The notes beneath the pieces were generated by a model. That model did no database searches. It saw nothing but the letters and a program-made list of their open reading frames with translations, and had not been told where the DNA came from. The translations under genes and the position numbers were made by a program. 20,338 nt of DNA, taken from assembly GCA_002470695.1 (NCBI GenBank), contig DKNM01000012.1, positions 2,677 through 23,014 on the forward strand. Reading direction: 5' to 3'. This document shows positions 14,432 through 20,338 of the stretch, piece after piece (the first letter of the stretch is position 1; each line of letters opens with the position of its first letter). This stretch comes from Candidatus Neomicrothrix sp. UBA7388. Lineage in GTDB: Bacteria; Actinomycetota; Acidimicrobiia; Acidimicrobiales; Poriferisodalaceae.

Positions 14432-15205
14432 GTGCGAATCGCGACATGGAATGTAAATAGTCTCAATGCCCGAATGGAACGAGTGGATGAGTGGTTGGAT
14501 TACGCGTCACCTGATGTTTTGCTGATGCAAGAGACAAAGATGTCGCAAGATCAGTTTCCTGAAGAGCATTACGAGCGCTTGGGATATGAAAGCGTGCATT
14601 GTGGCGAAGGTCGATGGAATGGCGTCGCCATACTTTCTAAGGTGGGTCTAGAGGACCCGGTGTCAGGCTTTGCTGATGGCGCCGAAGCGGACCCCGAGGC
14701 GAGAATAATCTCCGCAACTTGTGCTGGTATTCGTGTCACCTCGGTGTATGTACCAAACGGACGAGCAGTGGACCATGATCACTATCGGTACAAGCTGGCT
14801 TGGATGGATCGATTACTCATGCACATACAGGCAACTTGTGACCCCGACAGTGAACTCCTGGTAGGCGGCGACTTCAACATTTGCCCCGATGATCGGGACG
14901 TGTGGGACCCAGATAATGATTTGACGAGAACTCATGTGACCAAGAAGGAACGAGATGCATTGGAGTCGCTTTGCGACTGGGGTTTAACTGACGTATTTCG
15001 CGAATACTACGAAGATAAGGACTTGTTCTCTTGGTGGGACTACCGAGACGGGGCTTTTCATAAACGAATGGGGTTACGTATAGACCTACTTATGGTCAGT
15101 AAACCGTTGCTCAACCGTTCCACATTTTGTCTAGTAGACAGAACAGCCCGGAAAGGAAAGAAACCATCTGATCACGCCCCTGTATGGGTTGATTTCCGGG
15201 ATTAA
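14432..15205 (+). CDS. xthA: Exodeoxyribonuclease III / AP endonuclease
   Basis: This Mg2+-dependent enzyme cuts at abasic sites and removes 3' blocking groups in base-excision repair. The 257-residue protein has all motifs of the exonuclease III/APE1 family: MRIATWNVNSLNARM with N7, LLMQETKM with the metal-binding E34, GGDFNICPDDRDVWDP carrying the Asp/Asn pair, WDYRDGAFHKRMGLRIDLLMVS, and the C-terminal SDHAPVWVDF with the catalytic Asp-His. Length is that of bacterial XthA. The GTG at 14432 is the natural family start (MRIATWN) and has no Shine-Dalgarno site; a TAGATT -10-like hexamer six bases upstream suggests a leaderless transcript. It is monocistronic, divergent from the HAD gene and convergent with the helicase gene 33 bp downstream. 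Confidence 0.95.
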   Translation: MRIATWNVNSLNARMERVDEWLDYASPDVLLMQETKMSQDQFPEEHYERLGYESVHCGEGRWNGVAILSKVGLEDPVSGFADGAEADPEARIISATCAGIRVTSVYVPNGRAVDHDHYRYKLAWMDRLLMHIQATCDPDSELLVGGDFNICPDDRDVWDPDNDLTRTHVTKKERDALESLCDWGLTDVFREYYEDKDLFSWWDYRDGAFHKRMGLRIDLLMVSKPLLNRSTFCLVDRTARKGKKPSDHAPVWVDFRD

Positions 15206-15238
15206 GTATTCGGGCAAGTTCGTCGTGACCTCGGCAAC

Positions 15239-17227
15239 TTACTCACCTTCTATTATGGCTAAAATTTCTTGACCTACTCGGTCGAGCCGAGCCTGAGTGA
15301 ATCCCGTGATCTCGGCTAAGTGGGACATTGAGGTCGGGCGTTTCTTAGCTACTTCGTATATCAGGTGCCGAGGAAGCAACGCAGATGGCTCAACTTGGCG
15401 TCTGCGGGCGGTCGTGTCAATCCAGTTCCGCAACTTTTGAGCGCGAATATCGCTATCGGATTGTGGCGGTGCTCCTAAGCTTTCCCGCGCCTCTTTTATG
15501 TAACTGGTAGCTGAATCGTCGGATGCATCGGACTGAATTGAATCTGCGGTTGCAATCTTTGACAGCCATGGGCATGGCCTGCGGGTTTGGATACTAGAAC
15601 CGACGAGTCGAGTTGCTGCTCCTGTCAGGTGCAGCTTGCTCTTGGCTCTTGAAATGGCCACATAGAGCAGTCTGCGTTCCTCGTCGTCATCCAGCTTTAT
15701 TGGAACCAGGCCTTCTTCAAGTCCAGCTATTACAACGCTGGGCCACTCTAAACCCTTGGCAGCGTGAAACGTTGCTAGGTCGACGGCGTCAAAGTCATGT
15801 CCGAAGTCGCCGGCTTGCAGAGTGAGCAGCCAATCGCGGAAGTCCGAACCTGATGCGCCCGGGTTGGCCTTACTGTATTGAAGTGCAAATTCTGCTATCT
15901 GTCGCTCCGGACCGAAATCGACTTCGGTGAGAAAGTCAGATGCCATAGACGAAAAGTTTGATGCGGATGATGAGAGGTGATCGACTAGCTTTTTCACGTC
16001 TGGAAGATTAAAAATTCCGCCTTGTCCCCTCAGGCGGTGGGGAATCCTGAATTCAGTCATGACTTGCGAAATGATTTCAAGTTGTTTATTGGTTCGAGTG
16101 AGCACGGCGTGACCCGACCAGTTAGTGCCTGGTGTGCGAAGATCCTTCAGATAGCGCGCTATTCCCTGTGCCTCATCTTGTTCACTTTTAAACCAACTTT
16201 TCGTCGGTAGGTATTCAGATTTCGTGCCCTCAACATTTTGTTCTAGAGGACGATCCAGAATCGCATTTGCCGCCTCGACTATAGCTGGATGGCTCCTATG
16301 GTTCGCTTTGAGAGAAAGCGTTGCAACTTCCGGAAAGTGATCGGTTAAATCCGAAAGCAAAGAGTAATCAGCTCCGTTCCACCCATATATGGCTTGATCA
16401 GGATCCCCGACGACGCACAGATCTGATCTATTTCCTATCCATTGCCGAAGCAAGTTGAATTGGAGTTGGTTTAAGTCTTGAAACTCGTCAACAAAGAAGT
16501 GGCGGAATACCCAGTGCTGAGCACTTTTGAAGGCCTTGTCGGTTCTCAATAATTGGGTGCATTCGATCAATATGTCGTCGAAATCCAATAAGGTCCTTTT
16601 CCGTTTGAAAGAGCCGTAGGCGTCATATAAGTCGGCTATCTGTTTTGCGCGCGTATGGCCAACGCGATAAGCACCTGGGCCGCGACGGTAGTCGTCTGCG
16701 TTTAAGTCCTGCGAAGCCAGCCAATTAATTTCGGCTATCGAAGCGCTCAACTCAAGGGAAGGAAAATCTCCAATAAGCTTTGATAGAACGCTGTGCTTGC
16801 TAGCTAAAATCTGCGGTGGTTTTTTCCTAAGGTCCGAACGGTGCTGGCGGACCTGGGCGAGCGCAACAGCGTGAAATGTTCCAACTGCGCCGAGATCTCG
16901 AATGCCTTTGCGTCTAAGACGGTCTTGTAGTTCGAAGGCGGCTCTGCGGGTGAAGGTGAGTGCAAGAATACGGCGAGCGTCGACAGTTTCGTCGTTGATT
17001 CTGCGTGCTATGCGGTTGGTTATTACGCGAGTTTTACCTGCACCGGGACCCGCAAGAATTCGTAGCGGGTTATTTGGGTAGAAAACGGCCTCGTGTTGTT
17101 CGGTGTTGAGCTCGTCGAGTTCGACCTTGGCCGCGTTGAGGAAGTTCGAGTTCGGCTCTACTTCCGAAGGGATCGAATAGTCGCTCACGTGCCCGACGCT
17201 ACTCTCTAGGTGGGACCTTAAGCCCAT
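15239..17227 (-). CDS. uvrD2: UvrD/PcrA-family DNA helicase with C-terminal HRDC domain (UvrD2-like)
   Basis: This is a superfamily 1A 3'-5' DNA helicase for repair. The 662-residue protein carries LNTEQHEAVF (Q motif), LAGPGAGKTRVITNRIARRI (Walker A), LALTFTRRAA (Ia), FVDEFQDLNQLQFNLLR (Walker B), VVGDPDQAIYGWNGAD (III), LKANHRS (IV), TFHAAKGLEWPSVVIAGLEEGLVP (V) and ERRLLYVAISRAKSKL (VI). The last 70 residues (KLRNWIDTTARRRQ, then HLIYEVAKKRP and MSHLAEITGF) form an HRDC domain, as in mycobacterial UvrD2. The four-cysteine motif that joins the domains in UvrD2 is not evident. ATG 17227 has AAGGAG (17238-17243) upstream on the coding strand. GTG 17188 (649 residues) is an alternative with TAGCGT seven bases before it. 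The frame stays open to 17410, but that would overlap the divergent gene. Confidence 0.88.
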   Translation of the reverse strand: MGLRSHLESSVGHVSDYSIPSEVEPNSNFLNAAKVELDELNTEQHEAVFYPNNPLRILAGPGAGKTRVITNRIARRINDETVDARRILALTFTRRAAFELQDRLRRKGIRDLGAVGTFHAVALAQVRQHRSDLRKKPPQILASKHSVLSKLIGDFPSLELSASIAEINWLASQDLNADDYRRGPGAYRVGHTRAKQIADLYDAYGSFKRKRTLLDFDDILIECTQLLRTDKAFKSAQHWVFRHFFVDEFQDLNQLQFNLLRQWIGNRSDLCVVGDPDQAIYGWNGADYSLLSDLTDHFPEVATLSLKANHRSHPAIVEAANAILDRPLEQNVEGTKSEYLPTKSWFKSEQDEAQGIARYLKDLRTPGTNWSGHAVLTRTNKQLEIISQVMTEFRIPHRLRGQGGIFNLPDVKKLVDHLSSSASNFSSMASDFLTEVDFGPERQIAEFALQYSKANPGASGSDFRDWLLTLQAGDFGHDFDAVDLATFHAAKGLEWPSVVIAGLEEGLVPIKLDDDEERRLLYVAISRAKSKLHLTGAATRLVGSSIQTRRPCPWLSKIATADSIQSDASDDSATSYIKEARESLGAPPQSDSDIRAQKLRNWIDTTARRRQVEPSALLPRHLIYEVAKKRPTSMSHLAEITGFTQARLDRVGQEILAIIEGE

Positions 17228-17233
17228 TCGGTC

Positions 17234-17239
17234 TACTCT
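17234..17239 (+). promoter_or_regulatory. Possible -10 element for a leaderless transcript
   Basis: TACTCT fits TANNNT and is followed by exactly six bases before ATG 17246, the same spacing as at xthA. The gene has no purine-rich ribosome-binding site (CTCTCCTTGC precedes the ATG). The element overlaps, on the opposite strand, the AAGGAG that serves helicase start 17227. Confidence 0.4.
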
Positions 17240-17245
17240 CCTTGC

Positions 17246-17950
17246 ATGAGTTCGTTGAAGCGCATAGTTAGCTTGGTACCGAGCGTGACGGAAACGATTA
17301 TCGAGTGGGGTATCACACCGATCGCTTGCACTCGCTTTTGTGAGCAACCGACGATCCAGGCTGTGGGCGGCACCAAGGACCCAGATATTGCGGCGATCAA
17401 GGCACTGCATCCTGATTTAGTGATCTTAGATCGTGAAGAAAACCGGCACGAAGACTATTTGGAACTCGTGAGCAATGACATTCAAGTTCATTCTCTGCAC
17501 GTCACATCGCTTGATACTGCGGGCAATGAAGTTGGGCGCTTAGCAAAAATTTTAGGTTGTGAATGGTCCTTCATGCCGGGCTCGCCGCTGCCGAGGCGCA
17601 ACATCTTGGCATTTGTGCCAATTTGGCGACGTCCATGGATGACCGTTGGCTCGGGAACATACGGCGCCGATGTTCTTAACCACTTGGGTATAGACGTGCT
17701 CTTTTCGGAAGCTGGAGACAGGTATCCGACAATTGATGATGAGATGCTCGCTCGAGCGGAACCCGATTTTGTGCTTGCCCCAACTGAGCCGTACCCATTT
17801 GGCGAGCGCCACCTAGCAATGCTTGAAGAAGTTGCGCCGACAGTATTCGTTGATGGCCAGGACCTTTTTTGGTGGGGAGCTAGGATGGCCAAAGCTTTGG
17901 AGCGCTTAAACGATCATCTATCTGCAACCTTGGGTAGGGGACTGAGATGA
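17246..17950 (+). CDS. BtuF-like helical-backbone metal receptor / cobalamin-binding protein, no signal peptide
   Basis: Proteins of this fold bind cobalamin or metal chelates between two lobes joined by a long helix. The 234-residue protein begins KRIVSLVPSVTETIIEWG, the classic opening of the fold, then has CTRFCEQP, LHPDLVILDREENR, a central helix (HVTSLDTAGNEVGRLAKILG), and in the second lobe VPIWRRPWMTVGSGTYGADVLNHLG, RYPTIDDEMLARAEPDFVLAPTEPYPFGERH and VDGQDLFWWGARM. It lacks a signal peptide or lipobox, so it is probably cytosolic, unlike transport receptors, and no permease or ATPase for corrinoids is nearby. Related cytoplasmic forms are common but functionally undefined. It overlaps the next gene by ATGA, and ATG 17246 may be leaderless. 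Ligand is unknown. Confidence 0.82.
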   Translation: MSSLKRIVSLVPSVTETIIEWGITPIACTRFCEQPTIQAVGGTKDPDIAAIKALHPDLVILDREENRHEDYLELVSNDIQVHSLHVTSLDTAGNEVGRLAKILGCEWSFMPGSPLPRRNILAFVPIWRRPWMTVGSGTYGADVLNHLGIDVLFSEAGDRYPTIDDEMLARAEPDFVLAPTEPYPFGERHLAMLEEVAPTVFVDGQDLFWWGARMAKALERLNDHLSATLGRGLR

Positions 17951-18843
17951 ACTCACCGGAGACCGGAGTAGCGCAAAACGGTAAGACGAGGATTTTCTTC
18001 TCTGTGTCTGGAAGCAGTGTCGACGAGCCAGTGTTATTTCTTAATGGCCTGGGAAGTCAATTAATAAATTTTTTGCCTGGCTGGGTAGAAGAGTTTCGCA
18101 CGGCGGGATTCTTTGTTATTCGGATGGATAATCGAGACGTTGGGCTCTCCTCGAAAACCGAAGGGGAACCGCCTTCCATGGAGGAGCTAGTTGCTCTTTG
18201 GTCAAATGGTCACTCCCCGTCAGCGCTGGTAGCTCCCTACCAATTTCGGGATATGGCTCAGGACTGTATTGCGGTTTTGGATGCCCTGAACATAGAAAAA
18301 GTTCATGTTTGGGGTATGTCGATGGGAGGAATGATTGCCCAAACATTGGCAATTAATCATTCGCACCGATTGAGATCGATGACCAGTGTTATGTCAACAA
18401 CTGGGGAGTTGGGTGTCGGAACAGCTACGTCGGAGTCTGCTGCTCAGCTTATTCCTGATCGGGGTAAACGGGAAGATGTCATCCGAAGCGCTGTAGAAGG
18501 CAGAGGAGTGCATAGCGGACCGCTTTTTGACATTTCAAAAGCGAGAGAGTTAGAGGCAGCCGCTTACGACCGGTGTCATCATCCTGATGGCAAAGTCTGG
18601 CAGATGTTTGCCCTACTCAGTTCCGGCTCGAGAGCTAACCAACTTCGAACAGTCTCAATTCCATCGATGGTCATTCATGGAAGAGTTGACTCGCTAGTGC
18701 AACTAGACGGAGGCGAAGCTACAGCTGATTTGATTCCTGGGGCCGAACTAGTTGTTTACGACGATATGGGGCACGACATCCCCGAGCCGCTGTGGAAAAA
18801 TTATCGAGCGGACTTAGAGAGGTTGGTGGAGAGAACAAGATGA
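17947..18843 (+). CDS. Alpha/beta-fold hydrolase
   Basis: The 298-residue protein is a canonical alpha/beta hydrolase. VLFLNGLGSQ holds the oxyanion-hole turn, IRMDNRDVGLSSK is the typical RxDxRG*G-like loop, VHVWGMSMGGMIAQTLAINH contains the nucleophile elbow GMSMG, VIHGRVDSLV carries the predicted acid, and DDMGHDIPEPLW the histidine. The sequence resembles broad-specificity esterases and aclacinomycin methylesterase-like enzymes; substrate cannot be inferred. AGGGGAC precedes ATG 17947 by a few bases. Start and stop overlap with both neighbours (ATGA at 17947-17950 and 18840-18843), indicating coupled translation in a three-gene operon with the BtuF-like and FMN-type proteins. Confidence 0.88.
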   Translation: MNSPETGVAQNGKTRIFFSVSGSSVDEPVLFLNGLGSQLINFLPGWVEEFRTAGFFVIRMDNRDVGLSSKTEGEPPSMEELVALWSNGHSPSALVAPYQFRDMAQDCIAVLDALNIEKVHVWGMSMGGMIAQTLAINHSHRLRSMTSVMSTTGELGVGTATSESAAQLIPDRGKREDVIRSAVEGRGVHSGPLFDISKARELEAAAYDRCHHPDGKVWQMFALLSSGSRANQLRTVSIPSMVIHGRVDSLVQLDGGEATADLIPGAELVVYDDMGHDIPEPLWKNYRADLERLVERTR

Positions 18844-19457
18844 CTTCTATGAAGATCAAAGATGTCGCCGAGCTAGACGCGCTTTACGGAGCTGCGTCTC
18901 CTAGGTCGATTGCTAAGGAAATTAATTACTTGAATTTTGAGTATCAGTCATTTATCGAAGCGTCACCCTTGATGACTATTGCGACCGTTGGCAGGGAGGG
19001 CCTTGACTGCTCACCTCGGGGCGACAAAGACGGTGTTGTGCGTGTGATTAACTCAACAACAATTCGATTCGCTGATCGCAAGGGCAACAACCGGCTTGAC
19101 ACTCTCCGAAATATTATTGAAGACGACCGAATAGCGCTGCTATTCCTCGTGCCGGGAGTAGGAGAGACCATGCGCGTGAATGGACGAGCAGTTATATCAA
19201 CTTCTCCAGAACTGCTTGAGGCTTTCACTATGGATGGGAAGCCTCCTAAGACGGTGATCGAAGTAAAGGTTGAGAGCGTTTACTTCCAGTGCTCGAAAGC
19301 GCTGCTTCGAGCGGGCATCTGGAGCAGCGACTTGTCTGTGGCTTGCGCGGATGTTCCCTCGGCGGGAGCGATGTTGAAGGCCGTAATCGACGACGACTTT
19401 GATGCTAATGAATACGACAAAAGTTGGAGTGAAAGCCAAAAAGATGGGCTTTGGTAA
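18840..19457 (+). CDS. FMN-dependent split-barrel (pyridoxamine 5'-phosphate oxidase-like) protein, MSMEG_1061 type
   Basis: Proteins of the PPOX-like split-barrel superfamily bind FMN or F420 and carry out oxidations or reductions. The 205-residue protein matches the MSMEG_1061 subgroup: FIEASPLMTIATVGREGLDC, SPRGDKDGVVRV, the cofactor-contact RFADRKGNNRLDTLRNII, DDRIALLFLVPGVGETMRVNG and the C-terminal VYFQCSKALLRAGIWSSD. The SPRGD and GNNRLDTLRNI motifs define this subgroup in what I know of it; FMN is the expected cofactor but no substrate is established. ATG 18840 overlaps the hydrolase stop as ATGA and has GGAGAG in good position. It is the third gene of the operon. A hairpin overlaps its stop codon. 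Confidence 0.87.
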   Translation: MTSMKIKDVAELDALYGAASPRSIAKEINYLNFEYQSFIEASPLMTIATVGREGLDCSPRGDKDGVVRVINSTTIRFADRKGNNRLDTLRNIIEDDRIALLFLVPGVGETMRVNGRAVISTSPELLEAFTMDGKPPKTVIEVKVESVYFQCSKALLRAGIWSSDLSVACADVPSAGAMLKAVIDDDFDANEYDKSWSESQKDGLW

Positions 19458-19469
19458 ACAACCATCTTT
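19440..19469 (+). terminator. Hairpin over the end of the split-barrel gene
   Basis: AAAGATGG (19440-19447) pairs perfectly with CCATCTTT (19462-19469), and an inner TTG/CAA pairing shortens the loop. The stop codon TAA (19455-19457) lies in the loop. There is no U tract. A second small stem GCGCT/AGCGC follows at 19480-19494. It may reduce read-through into the racemase gene, but co-transcription is equally possible. Confidence 0.35.
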
Positions 19470-19526
19470 CTAGTACCGGGCGCTGTCAAAGCGCTAGCTT
19501 GTGAGCGACGCCGATAGGAGGCTGTT

Positions 19527-20338
19527 ATGGGACCGTTGCAGGGGATCAGGGTTATAGAACTTCAAGGAATAGGCCCGGGGCCTTTTTGCGGAATGATGCT
19601 GAGTGATATGGGCGCAGAGGTAATTCGTATTGATCGCGCCGGAAATGTCTCAGCGATGGACAAAGAAAATCCGCCGATAGACGTGCTGGCAAGGGGCCGA
19701 TCTTCCATTGGAGTGGATCTTAAGCACCCGGACGGAGTAGAGGTAGTTCTGCGTTTAGTGGAGACCGCCGACGCTCTCATTGAAGGGTTCCGCCCGGGAG
19801 TAATGGAACGTCTTGGGATTGGCCCAGATGAGTGTCTTGCAAGGAACCCCGGACTGGTATACGGCCGTATGACTGGCTGGGGTCAGGAAGGTCCTTACGC
19901 CATGGCGGCAGGGCACGACATTAATTACATTGCCCTAGCTGGCGCGCTTGAACCAATAGGTCGTAACGGAGAAGCTCCCTTACCCCCACTCAACCTTGTA
20001 GGCGACTTTGGTGGAGGCGGCATGCTGCTTGCCTTTGGTATGGCATGTGGGATCGTTGAAGCGCAAAGATCGGGACACGGCCAGGTGGTAGATGCCGCCA
20101 TGATCGATGGTTCAGCGACGCTGATGGCAATGTTTCATTCGATGAGAGCGATGGGCGTCTGGAATGATGAGCGAGGGACAAATCTACTCGACACGGGCAG
20201 TCACTTTTATGATGTGTACGAATGTGCAGACGGGGAGTACATTTCAATTGGCTCGATTGAGCCACAGTTTTATTCAGAGTTGATGCGCTTGACTGGGCTG
20301 GATAATGATGCGGCATTCGCCGCGCAGATGGATAGGGC
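19527..20338 (+). CDS. mcr: Alpha-methylacyl-CoA racemase (CaiB/BaiF family), 3' end outside the window
   Basis: This enzyme interconverts (2R)- and (2S)-methylacyl-CoA esters so that branched fatty acids or sterol side chains can enter beta-oxidation. The visible 270 residues follow mycobacterial Mcr closely: [20 protein letters not shown] at the start, [61 protein letters not shown] and [19 protein letters not shown]. The residues matching the Mcr active site are present: R37, H130, D160 and E245. The family is usually near 360 residues, so about a quarter is missing only because the window ends. ATG 19527 has a perfect AGGAGG (19516-19521) five bases before it. It lies 69 bp after the split-barrel gene and has its own strong ribosome-binding site; operon membership is uncertain because of the hairpins between them. 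Confidence 0.93.
   Translation, partial: MGPLQGIRVIELQGIGPGPFCGMMLSDMGAEVIRIDRAGNVSAMDKENPPIDVLARGRSSIGVDLKHPDGVEVVLRLVETADALIEGFRPGVMERLGIGPDECLARNPGLVYGRMTGWGQEGPYAMAAGHDINYIALAGALEPIGRNGEAPLPPLNLVGDFGGGGMLLAFGMACGIVEAQRSGHGQVVDAAMIDGSATLMAMFHSMRAMGVWNDERGTNLLDTGSHFYDVYECADGEYISIGSIEPQFYSELMRLTGLDNDAAFAAQMDR

Noticed and set aside
17228..17410. N-terminal extension of the helicase
   Set aside because: The open frame continues to 17410 but overlaps the convincing BtuF-like gene and has no helicase homology; ATG 17227 has a good AAGGAG.

Overview
The window is about half G+C by eye and reads as chromosomal housekeeping and transport DNA from a free-living actinomycete-type bacterium. The clues are an actinobacterial CysQ-type phosphatase, an alpha-methylacyl-CoA racemase very close to mycobacterial Mcr, a UvrD2-like helicase with a C-terminal HRDC domain, an MSMEG_1061-type flavoprotein, a lipoprotein solute receptor with an acidic Ser/Asp linker, and several start codons that look leaderless. 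The moderate G+C and the amino-acid transporter would suit a planktonic acidimicrobial lineage, but that placement is inference. I see no IS element, integrase, CRISPR array, tRNA or rRNA. The only gene-free stretch near 200 bp is 11803-12000, and it is highly structured. Bases 1-107 hold only the yaaA promoter and ribosome-binding site.

Layout. 108-2206: yaaA (peroxide stress), tail to tail with an acetyl-CoA hydrolase/CoA-transferase; the two stop codons share one TTAA. 2207-2449: divergent control region with an operator-like palindrome and three predicted hairpins leading into 2450-4198, a PEP-utilising/rifampin-phosphotransferase-like protein that lacks the ATP-grasp domain. 4244-5832 (minus): cysQ-like phosphatase and enoyl-CoA hydratase/isomerase, a two-gene operon below a perfect 14-bp palindrome. 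6038-11546 (plus): a complete AapJQMP-type amino-acid ABC transporter (lipoprotein receptor, hairpins, two unusually long permeases, ATPase).

11560-14397 (minus): HAD phosphatase, ettA (ABC-F translation factor), then an 80-residue protein with a PARP-like zinc finger, preceded by a 150-bp cluster of nested CGCGCG inverted repeats. 14432-15205 (plus): exodeoxyribonuclease III. 15239-17227 (minus): UvrD2-like helicase. 17246-19457 (plus): a tightly coupled trio (BtuF-like metal/corrin-binding fold protein, alpha/beta hydrolase, FMN split-barrel protein), followed by an Mcr-like racemase cut off by the window end.

How it fits together. One theme is CoA-ester metabolism (CoA-transferase, enoyl-CoA hydratase/isomerase, alpha-methylacyl-CoA racemase), and a possible shared TetR-type operator links at least two of these units. 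A second theme is amino-acid uptake with receptor expression tuned above the permeases. A third is DNA repair (exonuclease III, UvrD2-like helicase). The items most worth following up are the stand-alone PARP-like zinc finger with its CGCGCG repeat cluster, the structured leader of the PEP-utilising protein, and the interlocked divergent leaderless promoters at 14397/14432 and near 17227/17246.
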